This document shows positions 36,410 to 47,822 of a stretch of 64,000 nucleotides of DNA, piece by piece. Source of the DNA: Pseudomonas fluorescens Q2-87 (GTDB taxonomy: Bacteria; Pseudomonadota; Gammaproteobacteria; Pseudomonadales; Pseudomonadaceae). How positions within the stretch are numbered: the stretch's first letter is position 1; every line of letters starts with the position of its first letter. The position numbers and the translations under genes were made by a program. The notes beneath the pieces are model-generated. The model searched no databases, had not been told where the DNA came from, and was given only the letters and a program-made list of their open reading frames with translations. Where the stretch lies: the NCBI RefSeq assembly GCF_000281895.1, contig NZ_CM001558.1:5646556-5710555 (forward strand). Reading direction: 5' to 3'.

Positions 36410-37420
36410 ATGATGTTTCGAACCACCCTGCACCGCGCACTGGCCTGCACCCTGCTCGGCCTGACCCTCGCAACGCCCCTCACCCACGCCGCCGACAAAG
36501 TCGAACTGACCCTCTATAACGGCCAGCACAAGGAAGTCGGCGACGAATTAGCCAAGGCCTTCGAAGCCAAGACCGGCATCCACGTCAACGTGCGCAAGGG
36601 CAGCAGCAACCAACTCGCCAGCCAGATCGTCGAAGAAGGCGACCGCTCCCCGGCCGATGTCATCTACACCGAAGAATCGCCGCCCCTGAACAAACTGGGC
36701 GAACAGGGCCTGCTGGCAAAAATCGACGATGCCACCCTGAATGTCCTACCCAAGGATTATGTCGCCGGCAACGGTACCTGGATGGGCGTCACCGCCCGGG
36801 TGCGTGTCGTGGCCTACAACCCGAAACTGATCGACGAAAAAGACCTGCCCAAGACCGTCCTCGATTTTGCCCAGCCGCAATGGCAAGGCAAGGTCGGCTT
36901 CGTACCGAGCAGCGGCGCCTTCCAGGAGCAGGCCGTCGCCATCATCAAGCTGCACGGGATGGAAGCGGCCGAAGAATGGCTCACCGGGCTGCGCGCTTTC
37001 GGCAAGGTCTACAGCAACAACATGGTTGCCCTGAAAGCAGTGGAAAACGGTGAAGTGGCGACCGTCCTGGTGAACAACTATTACTGGTTCGCCTTGCAGC
37101 GGGAGAAAGGCCAGCTCGACTCCAGATTGCACTATTTCACTGGTGGCGACGCCGGTGGCTTGGTGACCGTGTCCAGCGCCGCCGCGCTGAAATCCAGCAA
37201 GCACCCTGAAGAAGCCCAGCAATTGCTCGCCTATATGGCCAGCGAAGAAGGCCAACGGGTCATCACCCGGACGTCCGCCGAATATCCGCTGCACAAGGGT
37301 ATGGTTTCGGACCGCGGCCTCAAGCCTTTCAATGAGCTGGAGCCACCGAAGGTCACCCCCGCCGACCTTGGCAACGCCGAAGAAGCGCTGGACTTGGAAC
37401 GCGAGGTCGGCCTGAACTGA
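36410..37420 (+). CDS. Periplasmic Fe(III)-binding protein of an FbpA/HitA-type ABC transporter
   Basis: A 336-residue precursor with a signal peptide (LACTLLGLTLATPLTHAADK) and mature start DKVELTLYNGQHKEVGDELAKAF, typical of bacterial transferrins. The paired tyrosines that bind iron are seen in LVNNYYWFAL at about residue 220. It delivers Fe(III) to the permease encoded next. GAGGA precedes the start; ATG at 36410 and 36413 are both possible. The stop overlaps the permease ATG by one base. A possible Fur box lies upstream. Confidence 0.9.
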   Translation: MMFRTTLHRALACTLLGLTLATPLTHAADKVELTLYNGQHKEVGDELAKAFEAKTGIHVNVRKGSSNQLASQIVEEGDRSPADVIYTEESPPLNKLGEQGLLAKIDDATLNVLPKDYVAGNGTWMGVTARVRVVAYNPKLIDEKDLPKTVLDFAQPQWQGKVGFVPSSGAFQEQAVAIIKLHGMEAAEEWLTGLRAFGKVYSNNMVALKAVENGEVATVLVNNYYWFALQREKGQLDSRLHYFTGGDAGGLVTVSSAAALKSSKHPEEAQQLLAYMASEEGQRVITRTSAEYPLHKGMVSDRGLKPFNELEPPKVTPADLGNAEEALDLEREVGLN

Positions 37421-38985
37421 TGACGCCGTCGCTGAGCACACCACACCCGAGCGGGGGCTACGTGCCCCGGCGCAGGCGCCCCTCCATCGGGGTGTTGCTC
37501 CCTGTGTTGCTGCTGGTGCTGCTGAGCCTGCTGCCACTGCTCTATGTGGTCGCGAAGGCGTGGCAGGCCGGGTGGGCCGAGGCACTGCACCTGCTGTGGC
37601 GCCCCTACGTGTTCGGGCTCTTGCGCAATACCCTGGCACTGATGGTCGGCGTCACGCTGGCCTGTGGAGTGATCGGCCTCTCCCTGGCCTGGCTGCTGGA
37701 GCGCAGCAATTTGCCGGGACGCCGGGTATGGGGAGTCATCCTGTGCCTGCCATTCGCGGTGCCGGCCTTTGTCAGCAGCTTCACCTGGGTTTCCCTCAGC
37801 GCGCAATTCGAAGGCCTGGGCGGGGCGATTCTGGTGATGACCCTGTCGAAATACCCGCTGATTTTTCTGCCAGTGGCGGCGACGTTGCGCAACCTGGACC
37901 CCTCGCTCGAAGAATCCGCCCGCACCCTGGGGCAAAACCGCTGGGGCGTGTTCTTTCGCGTCACGCTGCCGCTGCTCTGGCCATCGTTGCTGGCCGGCTC
38001 GCTGCTGATCGCGCTGCACATGCTGGTGGAGTTCGGCGCGCTGTCGATCATCGGCCTGCAAACCTTCACCACCGCGATCTATCAGCAGTTCGAACTGGAA
38101 TTCAGTAACGCCAATGCCGCCATGCTGTCGGCGGTGTTGCTGGTCTTGTGCCTGGTGTTGCTGTGGCTGGAACTGAGGGTGCGCGGCAAGGGCCGTCACG
38201 TGCGCACTGGCCAAGGGGCGGCGCGGCGGGCCGAACAGGTCCGACTGGGCTCCTGGGCGCCTCTCGGCCAGGTGTATTGCTTGGCGCTGGCGGTCATTGG
38301 CAGTGGCGTCCCCCTGGGCATGCTCGTGTATTGGCTGGCGGTGGGCACATCCGCCGCATTCCCGATGGGCGAAATCGGCGAGGCGCTGCTATCGTCGCTG
38401 GCGCTCTCACTTGGGGGCGCCGCACTCTGCCTGGTGCTGGCCGTGCCGGTCGGTCTGCTGGTGGTGCGTTACAAGGGTCGCCTGGCGCTGTGGGCCGAAC
38501 GTTTGCCATACCTGCTGCACGCGTTGCCCGGACTGGTGATCGCCCTGAGCCTGGTGTATTTCGCGCTGCACTATGTACCAGTGCTGTACCAGACCTCGGC
38601 CCTGCTGCTGATCGCCTATGCGTTGCTGTTCCTGCCACTGGCCCAGGCACCGGTGCGTACCGCGCTGAACAAGGCAGCGCCGCAACTCGAAGAGGCGGCG
38701 CGAACGCTGGGGGCTTCGTCATTCAGTGCTTTTTGCCGGGTGACCTTGCCGATCATCTTCCCGGCGCTGGGCGCGGCGTTTGCGCTGGTGTTCCTGGATG
38801 CGATGAAGGAATTGACGGCCACGCTGCTGCTGAGCCCAACCGGGCTCAATACCTTGGCGACGGCGGTCTGGGCCCATACGTCGAACGTGGAGTTCGCGGC
38901 GGCAGCGCCTTATGCGGCGCTGCTGATCGTGGTGTCGGGGTTGCCGGTGTATTTGCTGACGACGCGGATGTATCTGAGCCGTTGA
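37420..38985 (+). CDS. Fused two-module iron ABC permease (FbpB/HitB-type)
   Basis: A 521-residue inner-membrane protein with two homologous permease halves of about six helices each. Each half has an EAA coupling loop: EESARTLGQNRWGVFFRVTLP near residue 165 and EEAARTLGASSFSAFCRVTLP near residue 428. Such internal duplications characterise ferric iron permeases. No ATPase gene (FbpC/HitC) follows; the next gene is a chemoreceptor on the other strand, so the ATPase must be encoded elsewhere. Translation is coupled to the binding-protein gene. Confidence 0.9.
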   Translation: MTPSLSTPHPSGGYVPRRRRPSIGVLLPVLLLVLLSLLPLLYVVAKAWQAGWAEALHLLWRPYVFGLLRNTLALMVGVTLACGVIGLSLAWLLERSNLPGRRVWGVILCLPFAVPAFVSSFTWVSLSAQFEGLGGAILVMTLSKYPLIFLPVAATLRNLDPSLEESARTLGQNRWGVFFRVTLPLLWPSLLAGSLLIALHMLVEFGALSIIGLQTFTTAIYQQFELEFSNANAAMLSAVLLVLCLVLLWLELRVRGKGRHVRTGQGAARRAEQVRLGSWAPLGQVYCLALAVIGSGVPLGMLVYWLAVGTSAAFPMGEIGEALLSSLALSLGGAALCLVLAVPVGLLVVRYKGRLALWAERLPYLLHALPGLVIALSLVYFALHYVPVLYQTSALLLIAYALLFLPLAQAPVRTALNKAAPQLEEAARTLGASSFSAFCRVTLPIIFPALGAAFALVFLDAMKELTATLLLSPTGLNTLATAVWAHTSNVEFAAAAPYAALLIVVSGLPVYLLTTRMYLSR

Positions 38986-38992
38986 AATCGCT

Positions 38993-39068
38993 ATCGCGAA
39001 CAAGCTCGTTCTCACGTTGGCCCGCTTGAATACTCGGGTTCAACTGTGGAAGCGAGCTTGCTCGCGAT
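38993..39068. repeat. Degenerate inverted REP pair after the iron permease
   Basis: ATCGCGAACAAGCTCGTTCTCAC-like and GTGGAAGCGAGCTTGCTCGC-like units lie inverted about 30 bp apart, each with several changes from the consensus. It sits between convergent genes and probably replaces a terminator. Confidence 0.65.
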
Positions 39069-39084
39069 GAGACCTCCCCAGGCA

Positions 39085-41019
39085 TCAAGCCCTGAACTGC
39101 CCCAGGCTTGCCTTCAATTGCGCCGCCAGACTGTCCAGCACCTTGCCGCTGGCCGTGGTCTCGACCACGGCTTGGGCCGCTTTTTCGGCCTGGACGTGAA
39201 TGGTTTCCACCCGACCGCGCACCGCTTGCGCGCCTTGGGCCTGATGCGCCGCTGCCTGGGTCGCCAGGCCGATGGCTGCATGCACTTGCTCCACCGACAC
39301 CTGGACTGACTGCTGCAGGCGGGCACTGTCACGCAGCACCAATAACCCCTCGCTGGCCTGGCGCCCGGCCTGGCCGATAGCCGCCACCGCCTCTCGCGCG
39401 CCTTGCTGCAAGGCCACGATATGAGCCTGGATGTCCCCCGTCGAGCTCTGGGTCTTGCTCGCCAATGCCCGCACCTCATCCGCCACCACCGCAAACCCGC
39501 GCCCGGTTTCGCCGGCACGCGCCGCTTCGATGGCCGCGTTCAACGCCAGCAAGTTAGTTTGCTCGGCGATGCCATGGATCACGGTCAGCACCACTTCGAT
39601 CTGCTCGCTCTGCTGCGCCAGCCGCTCGATCACTTTCGCCCCGGTGTCCACCTGCCCCGCCAGCGCCTCGATCAAACCGCTGACCTTGGCCGAAGTCCGA
39701 GTGTTCTCATCGGTGGCCTGGCGGATCTCCACCACTTGCTGCAGGGCCGCTTGCATCGCCTGGCTTTCCGACTGCGCTTCGTCCGCCATTTGCGACAGCG
39801 CCCGCAGACTCTCGGCCACTTCATCACGCTGCATTCCGGCAGCGGCATCGGCACCCGAGTTACGCAACGTCATCGCACCAATCTCCACACCGGTACGCTG
39901 GGCCACATCTCCAGCCTCGCGCACGATGGGTTGCAACTTATCCACAAAGCGATTGACCGCCGAGGCCATGTCGCCGATTTCGTCCTTGCTGCTGATTTGT
40001 ACGCGCTTGGTCAAGTCGCCCTCGCCCGCCGCCAGGTCATTCATTGCCGCGATCAACAGCTTCAAGCGATTGACCACCCGACGCCCCAGCACCACGGCCA
40101 GCAGCAACAGCACACCAAAGCCAACCAGCGCCAGGCCCAGGCCGATGCGCCAGCGCAAGGTGCTCGCAGCTTCTTGCACGGTGGTTGAAGTGTTGGTCTG
40201 CATTTGCGTAGCAGTGGCCTGGGCCGACTCCAAGCGACCGCGCATGGCGGTAGCGCTGTCAGCCGCCGCCCCCTTGAGGCTGTCGCCGACCAACTGGTCG
40301 CTGCTGGCGATCAAGGCCGAGAAACGCTGGTCCAGCGCCTTCAGGTCGGTTTCAACCGAAGCTGTGGAAACCCCCATCAACACCTTGCCGATCTCCACGC
40401 CATTGGGGTTGATGGAGGCTTCGAGGTAATAGACTGATGGATCGTTCTTCGCCGCATCCAACACCTTGTCCAACGCCCGCTCGCCCTTGCCTTTTTCCAG
40501 CAGCGCCTTGTTGATCGGGTTTTCCCGGTTCAGGTAGCGAGTCAGGTGCTCACCGGCTGCGTCGTCATAAATGACGAACAGCACGTTGGGATTGCGTTGG
40601 GCCCGGCGGGCAAATTCGGAAAGGGTCGGCACGTCGCTGTCCCACATCGCCCGGGGAGCGACGGACGCCAGGAGCTGCGCCATATCATTGGCGGAATCCC
40701 TTAAGTCCTTTTCCAGCGTCCCACGCAATTGGACCTGCTCATCCTTCAGACGCGCAGATAATCCGGCGTTCAGCCGCTGGCGGGTATTGGTGGACAAACT
40801 GTCCAGGCTCGAGGTGACTTCGCGCCCGGCCTGCTCCAGCTCGCCGGAAAGTTTCTGGCTGTCCGCCCCCAGACGCGCGCCCAGGTCGGCTTCCAGCGCC
40901 GTCACGGTGCTTCGGGTCAGCGCAACAGCCACCAGCACCTGCACCAAAAGGGCGATACCGAGGGTAACGAACACAGGCCGCAATAAACGGCTTTGTAACA
41001 GTGAGAGAACGGCCGACAC
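39085..41019 (-). CDS. Methyl-accepting chemotaxis protein
   Basis: A 644-residue chemoreceptor. TM1 at about 12-35 ([21 protein letters not shown]), a periplasmic domain to about 275, TM2 ([19 protein letters not shown]), a HAMP domain, then the signalling domain with the hairpin tip [19 protein letters not shown] and flanking methylation helices. The ligand is unknown. GTG at 41019 is preferred: GAGGG lies 8 bases upstream and [12 protein letters not shown] fits a normal receptor start. It is downstream of purA behind a terminator, so independently expressed. Confidence 0.92.
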   Translation of the reverse strand: MSAVLSLLQSRLLRPVFVTLGIALLVQVLVAVALTRSTVTALEADLGARLGADSQKLSGELEQAGREVTSSLDSLSTNTRQRLNAGLSARLKDEQVQLRGTLEKDLRDSANDMAQLLASVAPRAMWDSDVPTLSEFARRAQRNPNVLFVIYDDAAGEHLTRYLNRENPINKALLEKGKGERALDKVLDAAKNDPSVYYLEASINPNGVEIGKVLMGVSTASVETDLKALDQRFSALIASSDQLVGDSLKGAAADSATAMRGRLESAQATATQMQTNTSTTVQEAASTLRWRIGLGLALVGFGVLLLLAVVLGRRVVNRLKLLIAAMNDLAAGEGDLTKRVQISSKDEIGDMASAVNRFVDKLQPIVREAGDVAQRTGVEIGAMTLRNSGADAAAGMQRDEVAESLRALSQMADEAQSESQAMQAALQQVVEIRQATDENTRTSAKVSGLIEALAGQVDTGAKVIERLAQQSEQIEVVLTVIHGIAEQTNLLALNAAIEAARAGETGRGFAVVADEVRALASKTQSSTGDIQAHIVALQQGAREAVAAIGQAGRQASEGLLVLRDSARLQQSVQVSVEQVHAAIGLATQAAAHQAQGAQAVRGRVETIHVQAEKAAQAVVETTASGKVLDSLAAQLKASLGQFRA

Positions 41020-41122
41020 GTGAAATCCCTCTACCAAACGCCATTAAATTGATAGCACTCATGGAAGCGGTGCCTTAATGGAGATGCATAGCAAGTGTCG
41101 TGCCGTCGGGTAGGCAGAAACG

Positions 41123-41155
41123 ACAAAGGCCCCAAACGAGGGGCCTTTGTGTTTT
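41123..41155 (-). terminator. Terminator of purA
   Basis: ACAAAGGCCCC pairs perfectly with GGGGCCTTTGT around a 6-base loop, with T-rich flanks. It starts 15 bases past the purA stop. Confidence 0.85.
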
Positions 41156-41169
41156 ACATCAACGAGTTA

Positions 41170-42516
<1,347 letters not shown>

Positions 42517-43704
42517 TCAAGAAGCCAGCGGCAATACTTGCCAAAGCCCGTTCTGCTGAATCAATTGCCGGTCGCAGTCCGCTTCACGGGCGGCGGCCAA
42601 AGGTTGCCCAGGCAAGGCCTGGACGACACGCTGACCCTCACTGCGCAACTGGCAGACCGCCTGCCAGAGTGCCGCATCCGTACTGTCAGGCATCCAGATA
42701 CCGCCAGACGGTAGCTCGATTTCAGCACGCCCCAGGGTCACCAGGGTTTTCAAATCGGTAGAGAAGCCAGTTGCCGGACGGGCACGACCGAAGTCGGCAC
42801 CGATATCGTCATAACGGCCGCCCTGGGCGATGGACTGCCCCACACCGGGAACGAACACCGCGAACACCACACCGGTGTGGTAGTGATAACCGCGCAACTC
42901 ACCCAGGTCGAAATACAGCGGCAGCTCGGGGAAACGCACCGACAACCGCTCGGCAATCGCCAGCAAATCGTCCAGCGCCGCCAGCACAGGCGCCGGAGCA
43001 TTGGCCAGGCGCTCGCGGGCTGCCGCCAGCACGTCACGACCGCCGCACAGATCAACCAGGGCCCGCAGCATGCCCGACAGGTCTGCTGGCAGGCCTTCGG
43101 TCAGGCTGATGACTTCGTCGATGGCCTTGCGTTGCAACGCATCGAACAGTTGTTGCTCCACTTCGCCAGACAAACCGGCCGCACGGGCCAGGCCGCGATA
43201 AATGCCGACATGCCCCAGGTCCATGTGGACATCCGGCACGTCGGCCAGTTGCAGCATGGCCAACATCAGGCTGATGACTTCTACGTCGCTGCTCGGGCTG
43301 GCGTCGCCATACAGCTCCGCACCCAGCTGGATCGGGCTGCGCGAAGATGACAAGGCGCGCGGCTGGGCGTGCAGCACACTGCCGGCGTAGCACAGGCGGC
43401 TAGGGCCTTCGCGGCGCAGGGTGTGGGCGTCGATGCGCGCCACTTGCGGCGTAATGTCTGCACGAAAGCCCATCTGCCGACCCGATTGCGGGTCGATGAC
43501 CTTGAAGGTGCGCAAGTCCAGGTCCTGGCCCGCGCCGGTCAGCAGGGATTCCAGGTACTCGATATGCGGGGTGACGACGAACTCGTACCCCCAGCTCTGG
43601 AACAGATCCAACACCTGCCGACGCGCAACTTCAATACGCGCAGCTTCCGGTGGCAGTACTTCTTCGATGCCATCTGGCAGCAGCCAGCGGTCTACCGTTG
43701 CCAT
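42517..43704 (-). CDS. hisZ: ATP phosphoribosyltransferase regulatory subunit HisZ
   Basis: A 395-residue paralogue of histidyl-tRNA synthetase. The class II-like fold is recognised from [44 protein letters not shown] and [15 protein letters not shown]. The C-terminal anticodon-binding domain of HisRS is missing, as expected for HisZ. It binds the short-form HisG to make the first enzyme of histidine synthesis and confers feedback control. AGGGG precedes the ATG. It begins a hisZ-purA unit after the hflC terminator. Confidence 0.95.
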   Translation of the reverse strand: MATVDRWLLPDGIEEVLPPEAARIEVARRQVLDLFQSWGYEFVVTPHIEYLESLLTGAGQDLDLRTFKVIDPQSGRQMGFRADITPQVARIDAHTLRREGPSRLCYAGSVLHAQPRALSSSRSPIQLGAELYGDASPSSDVEVISLMLAMLQLADVPDVHMDLGHVGIYRGLARAAGLSGEVEQQLFDALQRKAIDEVISLTEGLPADLSGMLRALVDLCGGRDVLAAARERLANAPAPVLAALDDLLAIAERLSVRFPELPLYFDLGELRGYHYHTGVVFAVFVPGVGQSIAQGGRYDDIGADFGRARPATGFSTDLKTLVTLGRAEIELPSGGIWMPDSTDAALWQAVCQLRSEGQRVVQALPGQPLAAAREADCDRQLIQQNGLWQVLPLAS

Positions 43705-43921
43705 TACGCCATTCCCCTATGGTCCGGGCGGCCAGCTTTCGGGCTGGCCTTGAGTGAAGCAGAAAATGCCTGCGCCGTACGCGCATCATGGGCAAAAGAC
43801 GCGCAAGAGCGACGTGACGAATGGCCCATCGTCGGCCTCGCCCGGCACTTTCCTCGAAAAACCTGTCGAGTCGTTCAACTCGACGCCTGCATCGTGAAAC
43901 CGCAATCGAACGTGCAGACGC

Positions 43922-43945
43922 AAAAAAGCCGGGAATTTCCCGGCT
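43922..43945 (-). terminator. Terminator of the hfq-hflXKC operon
   Basis: AGCCGGGAA / TTCCCGGCT form a stem with almost no loop, followed on the minus strand by six T. It ends the long operon about 85 bases past hflC. The remaining 43705-43920 stretch should contain the hisZ promoter and shows a 7-bp hairpin at 43865-43884 but no gene. Confidence 0.88.
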
Positions 43946-44029
43946 GCCGCATCATACACACGTTTTCCGAAAGGATCACCCCGCCCGACGTTTTAGCCGC
44001 CGGGCGGAATGCTTCAGGTCAACGTCGTA

Positions 44030-44899
44030 TCAAGGCTTGGCCTTTTCCAGGTAATGGAAGAAGTCGCTGCTTGGGTCCAGGACCATGACGTCGGATTTGT
44101 TCGCAAAGCTTTCGCGGTAGGCGCGCAGGCTACGGTAGAACGCGTAGAACTCCTGGTCCTGGCCGTAGGCCTTGGCGTAGATCGAAGCGGCCTGGGCATC
44201 ACCATCACCACGGACCTCTTCCGATTCACGGTAGGCTTCGGCCAGCAGCACACGGCGTTGGCGATCGGCGTCGGCACGGATGCCTTCGGCCAGCTCGTTA
44301 CCCTTGGCGCGGTGCTCGCGGGCTTCACGCTCACGTTCGGTGCTCATGCGCTCGAACACGCTGCGGTTCACTTCCTTCGGCAAGTCGATGGCCTTGACCC
44401 GGACATCGACCACTTCGATACCCAGCTCTTTCTCCGCCATCGTATTCAGCGAACGGGTGATGTCGGCCATGAGCGCATCACGCTCACCGGATACCACCTC
44501 ATGCAACGTGCGCTTACCGAACTGGTCACGCAGGCCCGACTCCAGGCGACGGGACAGACGCTCGTCGGCGATCTGCTTGAGACCGGACGTCGCGGTGTAG
44601 AAGCGCTCGGCGTCCTTGACGCGCCACTTGGCGTAGGCGTCGACCATCACGGCTTTCTTTTCCAGCGTCAGGAAGCGTTGCGTCGGTGCATCCAGCGTCA
44701 TCAGGCGAGCATCGAACTTGCGCACCTTGTTGACGTACGGCACCTTCACATGCAGCCCCGGCTGGACATCAGCCTGGACCACGCGACCGAATTGCAGCAA
44801 CACCGCGCGCTCGGTCTGAGCCACGATGTAGAAGCAGTTCCAGGCAGCGATCGCCACGACGACACCGACAATAAGGGCGATCAGCGATTTATTGCTCAT
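44030..44899 (-). CDS. hflC: FtsH modulator HflC
   Basis: A 289-residue SPFH/prohibitin-domain protein. An N-terminal membrane anchor (LIALIVGVVVAIAAWNCFYIV) is followed by QTERAVLLQFGRVV and the band-7 domain, most of it periplasmic. With HflK it forms the large cage around FtsH and restrains its proteolysis. Its ATG overlaps the hflK stop by one base (TGATG). It is the last gene of the operon. Confidence 0.96.
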   Translation of the reverse strand: MSNKSLIALIVGVVVAIAAWNCFYIVAQTERAVLLQFGRVVQADVQPGLHVKVPYVNKVRKFDARLMTLDAPTQRFLTLEKKAVMVDAYAKWRVKDAERFYTATSGLKQIADERLSRRLESGLRDQFGKRTLHEVVSGERDALMADITRSLNTMAEKELGIEVVDVRVKAIDLPKEVNRSVFERMSTEREREAREHRAKGNELAEGIRADADRQRRVLLAEAYRESEEVRGDGDAQAASIYAKAYGQDQEFYAFYRSLRAYRESFANKSDVMVLDPSSDFFHYLEKAKP

Positions 44900-46071
44900 C
44901 AGCGACTCTCCCTGGTACGTGCTTGCTGTTGCTGCAAGTCCGCCGCCGCACGGGCATTGGCTTCATTGCTGGCGGCTGCCGCGCTGGTCGGCGGCGTGCT
45001 GGTGTTGCGACCGCTCTCGACCATCTTGTCCAGCGGCAAGTACAGCAGATTGCTCTGGCCGTTCTTGTTGCCGGTCACGAGGACCTTGCTGGTATTGCTG
45101 AAGACTTCCTGCATGGTGTCCAGGTACAGACGTTGGCGGGTCACTTCAGGGGCCTTGCGATACTCGACCACCAGCTTGGTGAAGCGGTCAGCCTCACCCT
45201 TGGCACGGGAAACGACTTCGTCGCGGTAACCATTGGCATCTTCGATGATGCGCTGGGCCTGGCCACGGGCTTCCGGCACGACGCCGTTGGCATAGGTTTC
45301 GGCCTGGTTGCGCGAGCGCTGCTCGTCTTCACGGGCACGGATCACGTCGTCGAAGGCTTCCTGGACCTCACGCGGTGCAGCAGCGCTCTGGACGTTGACC
45401 TGGGTAACGGTGATACCGGTGCGATAGGTATCGAGGAAACGCTGCAGGCGCTCCTTGATTTCGCTGGCCATCAGTTCCCGGCCTTCGGTCAGCACCTGGT
45501 CCATGGCAGTGGAACCCACCACATGGCGCAAGGCGCTTTCAGTTGCATGCTGCAGGCTGACTTCCGGCTGGTCGACGTTCAGCACGAAGTCCTGCAGGTT
45601 GGTGATCTTGTATTGCACGGTCAGCGGCACCTCGACGATGTTCTCGTCTTCGGTCAGCATCTGGCCTTGCTTGGTATACGCCCGCTCACGCGTGACGTTT
45701 TCCATGTACTTCTGGTCGATCGGCGGGAAATAGATATTCAGGCCCGGACCAACCGTCTCGTAGTACTTGCCGAAGCGCAGCACCACGGCCTGCTCCTGCT
45801 CGTCCACGACATATACCGCGCTGTACAGCCAAATAGCCGCGAGCACGACGAGACCGATGCCGAGCAGGCCGAAACCGCCGCCCTTGCCCGGACGACCGCT
45901 GCCATCGTCACCGCGTTTCTTACCACCACCGAACAAACCGTTCAGGCTTTCCTGCAGCTTTCGGAAGGCCTCGTCGAGATCGGGCGGCCCCTTGCGGTCG
46001 CCGTTGTTACGACGCTTGCCACCCCAGGGATCCTGATTATTCGAGTTGCCACCCGGCTCATTCCAAGCCAT
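44899..46071 (-). CDS. hflK: FtsH modulator HflK
   Basis: A 390-residue SPFH protein. A glycine- and asparagine-rich cytoplasmic N-terminus (MAWNEPGGNSNNQDPWGG) precedes the single membrane segment (LLGIGLVVLAAIWLYSAVYVV) and the prohibitin domain starting DEQEQAVVLRFGKY; the C-terminal 40 residues are low in complexity. It partners HflC in regulating FtsH. The ATG at 46071 has GGAG six bases upstream. It lies 85 bases after hflX. Confidence 0.96.
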   Translation of the reverse strand: MAWNEPGGNSNNQDPWGGKRRNNGDRKGPPDLDEAFRKLQESLNGLFGGGKKRGDDGSGRPGKGGGFGLLGIGLVVLAAIWLYSAVYVVDEQEQAVVLRFGKYYETVGPGLNIYFPPIDQKYMENVTRERAYTKQGQMLTEDENIVEVPLTVQYKITNLQDFVLNVDQPEVSLQHATESALRHVVGSTAMDQVLTEGRELMASEIKERLQRFLDTYRTGITVTQVNVQSAAAPREVQEAFDDVIRAREDEQRSRNQAETYANGVVPEARGQAQRIIEDANGYRDEVVSRAKGEADRFTKLVVEYRKAPEVTRQRLYLDTMQEVFSNTSKVLVTGNKNGQSNLLYLPLDKMVESGRNTSTPPTSAAAASNEANARAAADLQQQQARTRESR

Positions 46072-46156
46072 AGCGCTCTCCATCTGATAAAGCAAAGACG
46101 CACCCACGGCGCGCCGACCAATGCTACAGAATGCCTGACACAGCTTGCTCAGGCTT

Positions 46157-47458
46157 TTATTGCAAAGTGTGTTGCTCGATGAATTCCATCGGCTGCAGCC
46201 CTTCGCGACTGACCAGTCGGTTCAACTCCGACCGTGGCAGGCGAACAGCCAGCAGACAGACGCCTTCGTCGTCGTGCTCTTCTTTTTGCACCGCCCCCAG
46301 CTCAAAGAACTGGGCACGCAGCCGGGCGAAACGCTGCGGCAACTTCAGGGTGCCAACAAACAGATCATTGCCAAGAAGCTCGGCCACGGCCTGCTTGAGC
46401 AGGTCCAGGCCGGTACCGTCGCGGGCAGACAACCAGACCCGTTGCGGCTTGCCGTCGGCATCGCGCTGGATCTGCGGCTCCACCCCTTCGAGCAAATCGA
46501 GTTTGTTGTATACCTCCAGGATCGGCAAGTCCTGGGCACCGATCTCGCCCAGCACCACCATCACCTGCTCGATCTGCAGCATACGGTCCGGCTCGGCGGC
46601 ATCGATCACGTGCAGCAGCAGGTCGGAATTGCTCGACTCTTCGAGCGTAGCCCGGAAAGCCTCGACCAGTTTGTGCGGCAAGTGACGGATGAAGCCCACG
46701 GTGTCGGCCAGCACGATCGGCCCGAGGTCATCCAGGTCGAGCCGGCGCAGGGTCGGGTCGAGCGTGGCGAACAACTGGTCGGCGGCGTAGACGTCCGATT
46801 GGGTGACGTTATTGAACAGGGTCGATTTGCCGGCGTTGGTATAGCCCACCAGTGAAACCGTAGGAATATCCGCACGCTTGCGCCCGCGCCGCGATTGTTC
46901 GCGCTGGCTGCGGACCTTCTCCAGGCGCCCCTTGATCTGGCGCAGGCGAACCCGCAACAGGCGCCGGTCGGTTTCCAGCTGGGTTTCACCTGGGCCGCGC
47001 AGGCCGATACCGCCTTTCTGCCGCTCAAGGTGAGTCCAGCCGCGAACCAGCCGCGTGCTCATGTGTTCAAGCTGGGCCAGTTCGACCTGGAGCTTGCCTT
47101 CATGGGTACGGGCGCGTTGCGCGAAGATATCGAGGATCAGGCCCGTGCGGTCGATCACGCGACACTCGAAAACACGTTCGAGGTTACGCTCCTGACTGGG
47201 CGTGAGGATGTGATTGAAAATCACCAGATCGACCTGTTCGGCCTTGACCAGGTCGCGCAACTCCTCGACCTTGCCGCTGCCGATCAGGAACTTGGCGGTT
47301 GGCCGATGACGCGGCACGTTGAAGAACGCGACGGTCTCGGCGCCGGCCGAAAGTGCCAATTCCTGGAACTCCTGCGGATCTTCGCGCGCCTCAGGGTCCT
47401 GTCCATCCAAGTGAACGAGAATGGCCCGTTCACCACCACCGTGGCGCTCAAAGAACAA
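46157..47458 (-). CDS. hflX: Ribosome-associated GTPase HflX
   Basis: A 433-residue TRAFAC GTPase. An N-terminal HflX domain with the glycine-rich linker GGIGLRGPGETQLETDRRLL precedes the G domain: G1 GYTNAGKSTLFN, G3 DTVGFIRHLP and G4 NKLD. It splits stalled ribosomes under stress. The start is an unusual TTG at 47458: AGGAG lies six bases upstream and the translation FFERHGGGERAILVHLDG matches the family start. It follows hfq by 12 bases. Confidence 0.95.
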   Translation of the reverse strand: MFFERHGGGERAILVHLDGQDPEAREDPQEFQELALSAGAETVAFFNVPRHRPTAKFLIGSGKVEELRDLVKAEQVDLVIFNHILTPSQERNLERVFECRVIDRTGLILDIFAQRARTHEGKLQVELAQLEHMSTRLVRGWTHLERQKGGIGLRGPGETQLETDRRLLRVRLRQIKGRLEKVRSQREQSRRGRKRADIPTVSLVGYTNAGKSTLFNNVTQSDVYAADQLFATLDPTLRRLDLDDLGPIVLADTVGFIRHLPHKLVEAFRATLEESSNSDLLLHVIDAAEPDRMLQIEQVMVVLGEIGAQDLPILEVYNKLDLLEGVEPQIQRDADGKPQRVWLSARDGTGLDLLKQAVAELLGNDLFVGTLKLPQRFARLRAQFFELGAVQKEEHDDEGVCLLAVRLPRSELNRLVSREGLQPMEFIEQHTLQ

Positions 47459-47470
47459 AGGAGACTCCTA

Positions 47471-47731
47471 TCAGGCGTTACCCGGTTCAGCGTCGCCGCC
47501 TTCGGATTCGGTTGCGCTAGGCAGACGAATCGGACGAACTGGCACCACTGTCGAGATCGCGTGCTTGTAGACCATCTGGCTGACGGTGTTCTTCAGCAGG
47601 ATGACGAACTGGTCGAAAGACTCGATCGTGCCTTGCAGTTTGATCCCGTTGACCAGATAGATGGACACCCCAACTTTTTCTTTACGTAAAGTGTTCAAGT
47701 AAGGGTCTTGTAGCGAATGCCCTTTTGACAT
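47471..47731 (-). CDS. hfq: RNA chaperone Hfq
   Basis: An 86-residue Hfq. The Sm1 motif region ([20 protein letters not shown]) and the Sm2 motif [10 protein letters not shown] are intact, with a short acidic/low-complexity tail ([11 protein letters not shown]). The hexamer pairs small RNAs with mRNAs and in Pseudomonas also acts with Crc in catabolite repression. A strong AAAGGAG precedes the ATG. It lies about 90 bases after miaA, where an hfq promoter probably also lies. Confidence 0.97.
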   Translation of the reverse strand: MSKGHSLQDPYLNTLRKEKVGVSIYLVNGIKLQGTIESFDQFVILLKNTVSQMVYKHAISTVVPVRPIRLPSATESEGGDAEPGNA

Positions 47732-47822
47732 GTGCCGCACTCCTTTAAGGATCAATAATAAAAATCGGAATCAGATGGCTTGGGCCGTCACACCCCCAAG
47801 GATAGACGGCAATTGCAAGGAC

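Noticed and set aside
43865..43884. Hairpin GTCGAGT/ACTCGAC upstream of hisZ as an attenuator
   Set aside because: A 7-bp stem with no T run, no leader peptide with His codons and no alternative fold that I can see.
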